Shown here piece by piece: positions 1 to 10,800 of a stretch of DNA of 64,000 nucleotides. The notes under the pieces are model-generated. The model saw nothing but the letters and a program-made list of their open reading frames with translations, searched no databases and was not told where the DNA came from. Made by a program: the position numbers and the translations under genes. Origin of the DNA: an uncultured Clostridia bacterium (lineage in GTDB: Bacteria > Bacillota > Clostridia > Christensenellales > Borkfalkiaceae); assembly GCA_945638575.1 (NCBI GenBank), contig CALZDP010000001.1:115418-179417 (forward strand), in the 5' to 3' direction. Each line of letters opens with the position of its first letter. Position 1 is the first letter of the stretch.

Positions 1-100
1 CGATGACGTCCCTTCTTATCTGCGCAAATATATCCTGAATTTGTTTGCTGAATTGGTCGATATCCTGTTGATTGATTGCCTTAACGTTTTCTGTTGCCAT
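1..100 (-). CDS. MoxR-family AAA ATPase, N-terminal fragment
   Basis: Only the first 33 codons are in the window; the gene runs off the left edge. The start is ATG at 98-100 on the minus strand, preceded by AAAGGAAG. The visible peptide begins MATENVKAINQQDIDQFSKQ and ends ...AQIRRDVI, which resembles the helix just before the VxGQ motif of MoxR ATPases. The diagnostic Walker motifs lie outside the window. MoxR proteins are chaperone-like ATPases usually encoded beside DUF58 or DUF4175 proteins, and the gene directly upstream is DUF4175-like, which supports the call. Identity is an inference from a short fragment plus context. Confidence 0.55.
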   Translation of the reverse strand, partial: MATENVKAINQQDIDQFSKQIQDIFAQIRRDVI

Positions 101-155
101 TTTAACTTCCTTTAATGTATATCTTATTTATTTGAATGTTTTAAATACCAAAATA

Positions 156-1205
156 TTATTTTTTTATGCCGGTCAGATAATCGGTTATAATTTCGCTTGC
201 CTTATCGCCGTAAACGGAGCCGTTACCAAGTTGGGTTTGCGCCTCGGAAACCGCGTCGCTATACAACTTTCCGCCGTAATCGGTTTCGCCGTCTATAACC
301 GAGTCGCCGTCCTGTCCGGGAGGAACGTTTTTATTATCATCTTCATCGCTCGGCGGTAAATCCCAATGGTCTTGCCATTCTCTATTGTCACCGATTTCAC
401 CAAACTTCTCGGGATCGCCCGGGACGCCGATGCCGTCACGATATTCGGAACTATCGACAACATTTTTGTCCGGTTCGAAAATCGCAGTCAAAATCATGTC
501 TCCCTTAACGTTTTCATCTTTACGATAAGGTTCGGTATAACCGTCGGACCACTTTACGAAAGCATAGCCGTAATCTGCAACAACCATAACAGCGGAAGCG
601 GATTCGCCTGCTTTTAAAACTTGAGTTTCTTCACCGAAAACGGTACCTGAACCCTCGATAACGTAATAAACGTTGTAATAGGTATCGGGAACGGTGTTTA
701 TATCTTCTATTATCTGTTTGCCGGATCTAATTACGCCTGCGGAGGACAAAGCGTTTACGGTAATCATACCGCTTCCGAGAAGCAGTGCGAAAGCCATACC
801 GATACAAAGAGGTATGGAAACCGCAAACTTGATAAGGTTGCTGTTAACGGAAGCGCTCTTTTTGTTAGCGTCCTCACGCTGTAACTTAGCAATGAATGAA
901 TCATCGTTTTCATATTCCGTCATGGTAATCAACCTTTCCTCAAGGCCTAAACTGTCCAACTTTACAGCCATCTCTTTAGCCTTAGGCTTGAAAACGGTTT
1001 TGTTAAACAGCACTGTCATTCCTGCCGTAACCGCTATGGCAACGGGAATGGTTATCCAATAGGCTTTAACGCCGTAAAACCAAAAAATAGCGGCAAGTAT
1101 GACTGCAACGGCAAAACCGACTGTAGTACCCAAAAGTATCGATTTTACTATGCTGTTTTTTTGAAATTTTGCATAATGTTTGTCAAATGCTTGTTTCGTG
1201 TTCAT
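156..1205 (-). CDS. DUF4175-like membrane protein with an InlB-type domain
   Basis: A 349-residue membrane protein. Hydrophobic segments lie near residues 20-45, 48-68 and 127-152. Between them is a charged cytoplasmic stretch with the LDSLGLEERLITMTEYEND pattern (Leu-Asp, then ERL, then T-x-E) typical of DUF4175-like proteins. After the third segment, residues about 180-245 form one Gly/Trp-rich module (VEGSGTVFGEE ... YAFVKWSDGY) resembling the divergent InlB B-repeat found in exported proteins. The tail is acidic and Asp/Gly-rich. It lies upstream of the MoxR-like gene with a 55-bp gap, so the two are probably co-transcribed. The start is preceded by GAGAAG. Function unknown; a role in envelope protein assembly with MoxR is inference. 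Confidence 0.6.
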   Translation of the reverse strand: MNTKQAFDKHYAKFQKNSIVKSILLGTTVGFAVAVILAAIFWFYGVKAYWITIPVAIAVTAGMTVLFNKTVFKPKAKEMAVKLDSLGLEERLITMTEYENDDSFIAKLQREDANKKSASVNSNLIKFAVSIPLCIGMAFALLLGSGMITVNALSSAGVIRSGKQIIEDINTVPDTYYNVYYVIEGSGTVFGEETQVLKAGESASAVMVVADYGYAFVKWSDGYTEPYRKDENVKGDMILTAIFEPDKNVVDSSEYRDGIGVPGDPEKFGEIGDNREWQDHWDLPPSDEDDNKNVPPGQDGDSVIDGETDYGGKLYSDAVSEAQTQLGNGSVYGDKASEIITDYLTGIKK

Positions 1206-1305
1206 AAAACTTCTCTTTTCATTAATTTTTTTGATAGTGTTAAGATAAGTGTTTAACTAAAACCAAGATGCCGCAAAAGTGTGTAGTCAACCCTTTTTGT
1301 TAACA

Positions 1306-1334
1306 ATTATACTACACTTGTATGCGCCTGTCAA
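1306..1334 (-). promoter_or_regulatory. Sigma-A promoter of the DUF4175/MoxR operon
   Basis: On the minus strand there is a perfect TTGACA (1329-1334), 17 bp, then a perfect TATAAT (1306-1311). It points into the gene starting at 1205 and implies a leader of roughly 95 nt. Confidence 0.8.
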
Positions 1335-1538
1335 ACATTTATGACAATATTTTTTAAAGAAATGACTGCAAATTTAAGAAAAAATGTGAAAAAATTGCTT
1401 TTATCATTATAGAGTAAGATAATTTTAATGGGAAAAGTGTTTGTTTGTTGGGCGGATTACCCGACGGAACAATGTGGAATTTAACGGTCAGCGTATGGCG
1501 ACATCCCCCCAATAAGTGCGAGGATAACTCAGAGGCAC

Positions 1539-1585
1539 AACCCCTCTGTCGGCGTTGCCGACATCTCCCCTTGCACAGGGGCGAC
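1539..1585. repeat. REP/MITE-like double hairpin, copy 1
   Basis: Two consecutive hairpins: GTCGGC-GTT-GCCGAC at 1548-1562, and CCCCT-TGCAC-AGGGG at 1567-1581. The layout (small hairpin, then TCCC..TTGCACA..GGGA hairpin) matches a short interspersed repeat that I recall as common in gut Firmicutes. No transposase is nearby. A related copy lies about 100 bp to the right. Confidence 0.6.
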
Positions 1586-1679
1586 ATACGTGGATAGTTC
1601 GATGCCCGATAGTATTTGGGCTTACGTAGTAATGGGCAAAAAATGCCGATAACGGGCTTATATGCATAGTTTTACCAAT

Positions 1680-1721
1680 CCCTCAGGCACTACGTGCCAG
1701 CTCCCTTTGCACAAGGGAGCC
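1680..1721. repeat. REP/MITE-like double hairpin, copy 2
   Basis: Same architecture as the copy at 1539-1585: GGCAC-TAC-GTGCC at 1686-1698 followed by GCTCCCTT-TGCAC-AAGGGAGC at 1700-1720. The TTGCAC loop sequence is shared between the copies, while the stems differ by compensating changes. That pattern favours a structured interspersed repeat over chance. Confidence 0.65.
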
Positions 1722-1749
1722 TAATAAGGTCGGTAAAAATTTATATGTA

Positions 1750-1782
1750 AAACGCCGACTCGTGAAACACGGGTCGGCGTTT
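1750..1782 (-). terminator. Terminator of the BspA-like gene
   Basis: A 15-bp stem (AAACGCCGAC then TCGTG, pairing with CACGG then GTCGGCGTTT, one G-T pair) with an AAA loop. It lies about 70 bp beyond the stop codon of the giant gene. On the minus strand it is followed by TTACATATAAATTTTTACC, a T-rich tail. Confidence 0.8.
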
Positions 1783-1850
1783 GTTTGTGAAATTATAACT
1801 TTACATCTAAGTTACTAAAAACTTTTCAATTAAGTTACAGTTTAATTTAG

Positions 1851-4800
1851 TTAAGCTTCAACATAGTCCCAAATAATATTAGCGTCACAGTTATAGAACC
1901 ATACACCGTCTATTTTTGAAGTGTTAAGCGCCCAACCTTTGGAAACAGTGCCATAGAAGCAGAAGCAAATGGTCTGATCTTTCGTCCAACCGTCGAATGC
2001 GCCGTTTCCGACATTTTCAGGAGGTTGTCTGAAAATTATCTTCTTAATGGACGTACAGTTGTTGAAAGCGTTGAAATTTACCTTGGTAACGTTTTCGGGA
2101 ATTGTTATCTCGCTAAGAGAGGTACAATCATTAAATGCGTTATTGCCGATATTCGTTAACGATTCGGGTAAAACCACCTTTGTAAGAGCGGTACAACCAC
2201 GGAATACAGCGGTAGAAAGTTCGGTAACGCCTTCGGGAACAACGAAAGACTCCAACGAAGTACAATTCTGGAAGATGTACATCGGTAAAACGGTTAAGTT
2301 GTTAGACAAAGTTACGTTTTTAAGACTTGAGCAACCATCAAACATATAAGTGCCTAATGTTGTTACGCTGTCCGGGATAACGACGGATTCCAAAGCGGTA
2401 CAGCCTGCAAACGTGTAGTTTGAAAGTTTGGTAACCCCTTCTTCGATCGTAACGCTTGCAAGACTTTCGCAACCTTTAAACACATAAGTGCCTAAAGTTG
2501 TTACGCTTGCGGGTACGGTTACAGATTCAAGTCCGCTTCCGCTGAATGCATAGTTACCGATAGAGGTAAGCGCTTCAGGGAAAGTAACCGATTTAAGGTT
2601 AATAGCGTTCTGGAATACGTAAGTACCGATAGTAGTTAACGTTGAAGGAAGAGTAATAGACTGAATTCCGCTGTTTTGGAAAGCGTAATTGGTTATCGAA
2701 GTAACACCTTCGGGAAGAACGACGTCTTTAAGAGAAGTAGTGTTTCTGAATACGTAAGTCGATGACGTGCCCGTACCGATAGCGGTTACGCCTTGAGGAA
2801 TAACTACGGTTTCAAGAGCGGTTGCGCCGTCGAAAGTGTAATTGGGGATTTCGGTTATGCCGTCAGGTAAGGTTACGCTTACGAGATTTAAGCAGTTTTG
2901 GAACATATAGGTACCGAATGCAGTAACGCTGTTCGGGATAACCATAGATTCAAGTCCGCTTCCGCTGAATGCATAGTTGCCGATATCCGTTAAGGTTGAC
3001 GGGAAGTTTACGGTAGTTAATGAGGTACAGCCTTTGAAGGTCTTTGCACCTATGCTCGTAAATCCTTCGCCGAATGTTACTTCCTTAAGACTTGTGCAGT
3101 CTTGGAAGATAGGCGTAGACGCCGACAAAGTGTATTTTGCAGTTGCGCTGGTCGTAAACTGCTTAACCGAACCGGGGATGGTTATAGACTTCAAACCGGA
3201 ACCGCTGAAAGCGTTGTTACCGATATAGGTAAGCGTTTCGGGTAAGGTAATGGTTTCAAGCGATCTGCAATTCTGGAAAGCGTAATTGCCGATAGCGGTC
3301 AAACCTTCGGGAAGGGTTACCTCGGTTACGCACGATAAAGCAAAGGCATAATTCGGTAAACCGGTCATGTCGGAAGGAAGAACAACTTTGATATCGCTGC
3401 AGCCCATGAACGCATAAGCGCGAATAGTTATACCCATGTTATCGGGAATGGTAACTACGCCGTTATCGCCCTTTAAGCCTGCGGGATAGCAAATAACTTC
3501 GCCCGTCATAGAAACGAGTGCGCCTGAAGTTTCATCTACCATAACGGAAGTATTGCCGTCCGCTACTGTGATAGAGGTAAGATTTTGACAATAGCCGAAA
3601 GGAGCGTTACCGATGTTTGCCGCGGTAAGTCCCTTAGGAATGGTGTAAGAAGTTGCAGGTGAATAAGCAAAAGCGTTTACACCTAATAAGGTTACCGTTT
3701 CCGGAATATCCATATAAAGACTGTCGCAACTAAAGAAGGCATACCCGCCGATAGCGGTTAATTTACCCTTAAAGGTTACGCTTTCAAGTCTGTCGCATTC
3801 ACGGAATACGTTAACGCTTGAACCTATCTTGCATGCAGTTGCGCTTGTACCGAGTTTGGTAACACCCTTAGGAACTTCGATTCTGATTAAACCGGAATTA
3901 AGGAAGGTGTTGGTACCGAGGAAGTTAAGTTTGGAGTTTTCACCGAAGGTTACTTCTTCCAAAGCGGAGCAGTTTTGGAACATATAGTTACCTAATGCAA
4001 CAACTAAGTCCGGAATAGCAATGGTCTTTAAAGAGGTTGCTGCATCGACTGCAGGCATAGGATTGCTAATTGAAGTGCTGCCGTTATAATTCGAGAAAAC
4101 GTAAGTGCCAAACTTATTAAGTTTTGACCCTGCGCCGAAGTTAACGTTTTCCAAAGCGGTACAGCCGGAGAATACGTATTGATTAATGGTCGTTACGCTG
4201 TCCGGAATATCGATGGAAACAAGACTTGAACAGTCATAGAAGGCATAGTTCGGTATAGTCGTAAGCGCGCCGGTGGGAAGGTTAACGGAGGTTAAAGAAG
4301 TACAACTTTGGAATACTTGAACGCCTAAAGTCTTTAAAGAGGTACCCAAGAATTCAATTTTTTCAAGAGAAGTACAATCACCGAAAGCCAACTTTTCAAC
4401 GTTCGTAACAGGTTGAGGTATCTTAATCGAGGTCAACGACGAACAGTGTTGGAAAGCGTTTGCGTTAATCTTTGTAAGTTTTGTAGCGGCTTCTAAGTTG
4501 ATAGAAGTAAGATTCTTACAATTTAAGAAAGCGTTTGCGTTAATAGTCGTCAGTTTGGAGCCTTCTTCGATAGTTACGGTAGTAAGATCCGCACAATCTT
4601 TGAAAGCGTCTTTGTCGATTGTCACTACGTTTGCGGGAATGGTAATGCTTGTAATAGCAGAACCCGCGAAAGCGCTTGTCATTTTTGTAAGTTTGGAACC
4701 TTCTTCGAAAGTTACCGTCTTAAGGTTCTTCATATTACTGAAGGAACTTGCATAAAGGTTGGTAACAGACTTGGGAATCACAACGCTTTCGATAAGTTGA

Positions 4801-7800
4801 TTTGCGCCTGCTTCCGCTCCGCCGAAAGTGCTGCCGTAAATGGAAGCAAGTGAAGAATTTCCGTTAGCGTCCTTTGCAAAGGTAACTTTAGTTAACGTAG
4901 GAACGTACTGGAATGCATACGCATCTATCGTTACAACAGAATGAGGAATCGTTAATTCTTCAAGAGCCGTGTGTTGGAATGAGTATCCGTCTATAAGCGT
5001 TAATTTACCATCTTCGGCAAATTCGACTTTAGTTAAGTCATAACAGCCTGCAAATGCATAATCGGATATAGTTTTGACGCTTGCGGGAATCTTTATCGAA
5101 GTAAAACCGGAGCGCATGAACATATACTTGGAAATCGTATCGAAACCTTCGGTATCGGGAAGTACGACTTCAGTAAGATTTATACAGTTTGCAAACGCAC
5201 TTTCACCGATTGTCTGCAATGCGCTGGGTTTATCGGGAGTGTTTTGGAAGTTGACTTTGGTAAGACCTAAACAACTGTCGAAAGCACCTGAGCCGATTCT
5301 GCCTACCGTGTAAGGAATGGTAACTTCGGTAATTCCGACGTGTGCTTTATAAACATAGGCGGCAATAGCGGTAGTGTCTTCGGGAATCACAACGTGTCCT
5401 TTGGGTGCTGCGCCGTAAAGCAACAAGATTTCTTCACCGGTCTTATTGTAAATGTAAGGCTGACCTTCTTTTGTGGTGAAACTGTCGTTATCGTCTGCGA
5501 TAATTATGTTATCGATTGAAGCACAGTCTTCCAATACGTATTCGATATCGGTAACGGATTTAGACAACGTAACGGCGGTAAGGTTTTTACAACCCTTGAA
5601 CAATCTACCCTTGCTGGTAGTAGAACCGTCTAAGTTAAGCGCAATAGAATTCTTTACGGATACAGGGAAAGCAAATTCGGAAATAGCGGTATATGAAAAC
5701 GCTTGATAGCCGATAGATTCAATACTGCACATGCCCTTATTTTCACCTTCGGCGTATGTTGCAAAATTAATGGTTGCAAGCGAAGTACAATTAGCGAATG
5801 CCTGATAACCGATAGTTTGTACGGTTGCGGGAATCGTGATGGATTGAAGGGAAAGCAAACCTTTGAAAGCATTGTAACCGATAGTCTTTAAACCTTCGGG
5901 AAGCGCAAGATTGTCAAGTATCTTACAACCGTCAAAACTCGATTTAACGATTTCAAGTTTACTGCCTTTACGGAAGGTCAAAGTTTCTAATCCTGAGTTA
6001 TTATTGAAGGCATATTCTACCGATTTAACGCTTGCAGGGATTTCAAGAGTCGTAAGATTGGTCTTTACGCCGCTGTAACCCATAGAGAACGTATAGTACA
6101 GCGAATAACCTTCTTCAGTAGAAGATTCAGGAAGGTTTTTAACTTCACGTAAGGCTGTACAACCATAGAAAGTGTTATCAAGTGCGGCACCGTTATCATA
6201 ACTTGAAATCTTTTTGCCGTCTTTAAGAGTTGACACGCCGTCGCCTACGAATTCTACCGTTTCAAGGGCTTTACAATAATAGAAAGCGCCTTTACCGATA
6301 GTGTCGATAGTAGAAGGAATAGAAACACTCTTTAAGGTGTTATTGTTGGTAGCGCTGCCGCCGCTGCCGCCGCTATAGTAACCCATTAAATAGGAACCGA
6401 TTTCTTTAGTTCTTTCGGGGAAGCGAAGTTCTTCGATTTTTGTGTTATAGAACACACCGTAATACCAAGAACCTTCGGAACTGCCGCTTGATATATCGGC
6501 ATTGGCAATGGTTAACGGATGGATATAATTGCCTTCGGCATCCTTTTCACTGCCTTCTTTGAAAGTTAAAGAGGTAAGTTTTGAACAAGACGAGAATGCC
6601 ATTTTACCAATAGTTTCAACACTGTTGGGAATAGTTACGCTTGTTAGTGAAGAACAAGTGTAGAAAGCCTTTTCGTCAATAACGGTTACGGAATCGGGAA
6701 TAACAACAGATTCGAGCGCTTTGCAGTAATAGAAAGCTTCTTTGCCGATTCTGGTTACCGTGTCGGGAACGGTAACTTTTACAAGTTCTTCGTTCCAATA
6801 AAACATTTTATCCGCGATTTCGGTAAGTCCCTTAGGAAGTTCGATTTCGGTAAGTTCGCTGTTGTAGAATACGCTTTGTCCGAAAACAAGCGTAGCGCCT
6901 TCTTCAATACCTTCGCTGAACATAAGTTTGGTTGCATGTGAATAAGCAAATGCCTTAGGTGCGATATAAGTAACAGTCTTAGGTGCGTCAATCGTACCCG
7001 TCTTGCCGCTGGGGCAGTAAACGAGGGTTGCAAGTGCACCGTCTTCGTTCTTTTCGTATAAAAGACCGTTATATGACGCATATTTGGGGTTTGCTTCCGC
7101 AACAACGATTTCGCTTATATCAGCAGAAGAGGTCGCCGGGAACATATTAAAGATGTCCATCTTTAAAGTGGAATCATAGCCGTATTTAACGGTTACAAGG
7201 GTTGAAGGCAAGTAAACGGTAACTAAATCGAAACAGGAAGCAAATAATTCGGAACCAACTTCGACAGTCCTTTCGGGAAGAGCGATTTCGGTAAGAATAC
7301 TGCAGTTTTTAAATACCGCTTCGCCTAAAACCAAATCCTCCGTTCCGCCGGCTTCGAATTCGACGTATTTAAGGGATTTGCAACCGACGAAAGCGTTATC
7401 GCCTATCGTTTTAACGTTTTTACCGATGGTAACGCCGGTAAGACCGTTTCTGTCTCTGAAAACGTTTGCGCCGATGTTCGTTACCGTTTCGGGCGTGGTG
7501 TATGCGCCTTGTTTTTCGGCAGGATAGAACAATACGGAAACGATTGCTTTATCATAAACGACGTTGTCTAAAACAGCGTAGTTCGGGTTGTCGGGATCTA
7601 CTTCAACCTCTGCAAGTTTAATACCGAATACGCCGGAAATTTCGATTGCGCCGGTATTTTTGCCGATGTTAAGGGTAGTTACATAGTAAGTAAAGTTACT
7701 TACAATACCTGCAGTGTTGTATCCGAAAGCGCCGGTCTGGAAGTCTGCACAGTTTACGGAATTAAGGTTTACCGTAACAAGATAAGTACAATAACCGAAC

Positions 7801-10800
7801 GCGCTTACGCCAAGATAAGTAAGGTTTTCGGGAAGGGTTACTTCGACAAATTCAGAATTGGTTATTCCGTAGAAAGCATTGTCTTTAATTGTCAATGCGT
7901 TATCGGAAGCCTTACCCAAGAAATTAATTTGCTTAATATTGGTACAAGATCTGAAAGCGTTTTCGCCGATATAAGTTACATATGCGGGAATGGTTATAAC
8001 TTCGATATTCTTGTTACCGTAATAGGTGTAAGGTGCGGTTGACGTCGCGGAATTTTCAAACCTTGTGGTAAACGCGAAGTCGTCAATCTTAGTGATACCG
8101 TTAGGTATACTGTAGTTACCGCTTCTGCCGACGGGATACCAAACCAAAGTTTGGGTGCCGTCTTCTTCGGCGGAAATAACTACACCGTCTAAAGACCGGT
8201 ACTTACCGCTGTCGCTTGTGAACCAAACGGAAGACAAATTACTGCAAGACCTAAACATATTTCTGTTAAGGGTTTGCATACGGGTCGGTAAAGTTACTTC
8301 AAGTAAGTTAGAGCAAAGGTAGAATGCGGAATCTTCGACTTCGACGTCTTTTACTTCTTCGTCTTCTGCGGGTTCGGCAAAAATAACATTTGTTAAGTTA
8401 CTGTTGGAAGCAAAAGCCTTTTCTTCGATATAGGTTACGGAAGCAGGAATCGTAATACTGCTCATCTTTGCGCTTTTAAAAGCATTACCGCGGATTTCCT
8501 GTACGCCGTCGAGAATTGCATAGTCGCCTTTCTTTTCGGTAGGATATGCGTAAAGTTCCTTAGTGGTATCGTCAACATAACGATACAAAACGCCGTCATC
8601 GGAGAAATATCTGCCCTTGGAAGGAGATTCGACTTCGGTTTCATAAACATTGAGCGCTTGCAAATAATTTGTGCTTTCAAAAGATGAACCGGTTGCTGTA
8701 AGACCGTCGACGCTGATAAACATATCGTTTACGGTGTCGGGGATATTCAATACCAAGAGTTTAGAGCACGAAGAGAACGCTTCAGGTTTAATACTGAGAA
8801 CGGGAAGTCCTTTATACGTAGCGGGAATGGTTACTTCGCTTACAAGGTTGATGTAATCGCCCTTTTTCACAGCATAACCGGTACCGTCGTTTAAAAGTTC
8901 GAACTTCAAAACTTCTACGTAAGTGGCTTCTAAAGTAACGTCGTCAATACGGTCAAAGGACAATAATGATTTACCGTTTTGATCGGTGTATTTAATGGAG
9001 CCTAAATACCATCCGCCGAATACGTAACCGTTAGGTTCGCTTTCGGGAGGCATCGGTAAAGTGAAGGGTTGTTCGTAATATACTGTTGCGGTGTCGGTCA
9101 AGGTTTGATCGCCGTCCTGCCACTTCATGGTAACTTTGATGGGCTTAGGAGTCCAACTTGCATACATAGTTACGTCGGAAGAATAATCGAACTGTCCGTC
9201 AGCGTATTTTTTACCGTTGGTTTCCGCACCGCCGATGGTGTTGTACCAACCTTCAAATTCGTAACCGCCTTTAGCGCTTTCGGGAAGAACTAAGTAGTCG
9301 CCTTTCGCTACGTACTCGGTTGATACGACGGTACCGCCGTTAGATTCGAAATATAAGGAGTAAATGCTTACGTCGATGGTAACCGAACCGGTTATGCCTT
9401 CACCAAACGCCGATACCCTAATGGTGTATTCACCGCTTGACGTGATGTTTAAAGCATAACTGTGTACATCACTATCAAGGCTTGCGGTTTCGCCGGGATT
9501 AACTTCGACACGGTAACCGACTGCACCGAATACGTTGCCCCAAGTTACTACGCCGTTGGCATAGGAAACGATATCCTCGGTAAGTTTGGAAGTAACCGCG
9601 GAGGGATCGGAATACAGCGACATCGAAGTGCCGACTATTGCCTGAACGGATACCGTTCTGTCGGAATCGGTGAAATAGGATTGCTGTAAAACCAAAGAAT
9701 TGGTATTCGTCTTATAAACGTTTGCGCCGATTTTGACGTTGTAGGTTGCGCCTTCAACGGCGTCCCAAGTTAATGTGTTATTGTTTAAAGTAATATTCTT
9801 CGGCGACGCCAAAGTAACTTTTTGATAGGTTAATTCGGTCGCTTCGGGTGAATAATAGTTATCTGCAACAGGTTTTACGGTAAAGGTCATTGCGCCTACG
9901 CCGTATTCCTTAAGAGACATTTCATTGGTCTTTACGGGAACGGAAGTTGGTTCGCCTTCGCCTACTTTAACGGTTACAAGATAATACTGTGCGTTTTTAA
10001 CTTCGTTCCAAGTAAGTTTGCCGTCATCGGTTGCTTTTAAGCCGGTAACTTGATCCAAACCCTGCTCGAATACGTATTCCGCGGAAACGGAAGAAAGATA
10101 TCCGTCTGCTTTTGCGGTTACGGTAAATTTGATACCGCCTTTTTGCATATCGCAGTTGGCAAAGTCGTAAACAGTGGAACTTCCGATCGAAAGAGCGTCG
10201 TGTTTGTGGTTTTTGTTACCGCATTCGATTTTGAGTACGTATTCTTCCGCATTGGGAACGGCTTTAAAACTTAAAACGGTTCCGTTGTATACATCGAATA
10301 GCGATACCTTCGCCAAGGCTTTATTTTTAAGGTATGCGTTACCGCTTTTGCCTCTGTAAGATACCCTGACATTGTACTCGCCTGCTTTTTGCGCGGAAAA
10401 ATCAAAGTCGTATTCAAAACTTTGAGTTTGAGTGGAAGCAAGAAGTTTGTCATTCGCGCCGTAAACGTATACGTTGTATGTACCTGTACCTTCGTTCGTC
10501 CAAGTAATCTTATTGCCGTAAACGGATACAACGGGAACGTCGCTGTCCCAAACGCCGTAAAGTACGGTGTTTTGGTAAAGTGTTTGTCCTTCGTACTTAT
10601 AGGTTAATTTTGCGGCGTCATCAAAGTCGCTTACGTACCAACCGACAAACTTATAACCTTCTCTTGCAGGCGCTTCCAAGTTTTTAGCAACGCCGTCCAC
10701 GGTTTTCGCGGTCGAAGTTTCGCCGCCTTCGTAGCAGGGGTCGTAAGTTACGGTAAATTCACCGCTTGCGGATTCGCCGTAGCATGCGTACAAAGTAATG

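Larger units (their letters stand above)
1206..1850. other. Gene-free interval with repeats
   Basis: This 645-bp interval holds a promoter (1306-1334), two hairpin repeats (1539-1585 and 1680-1721), a degenerate copy of the dispersed CTATAR element (1647-1673) and a terminator (1750-1782). The 77-codon open frame across 1354-1587 overlaps the repeat, has no ribosome binding site that I can see and resembles no protein I know, so I do not call it. Confidence 0.7.

Noticed and set aside
72..1062. Plus-strand open frames across the DUF4175-like gene
   Set aside because: They are antisense to a gene with a good promoter, ribosome binding site and membrane topology, and have no recognisable protein features. 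The same applies to the antisense frames across the BspA, MBG and Big2 genes.
1354..1587. 77-codon minus-strand frame
   Set aside because: It reads through a double-hairpin repeat and lacks a start signal.
1851..9000. CRISPR-like regular repeats
   Set aside because: The 60-75 bp periodic similarity is the codon-level trace of leucine-rich repeats in one long reading frame; there are no identical direct repeats with spacers and no cas genes.
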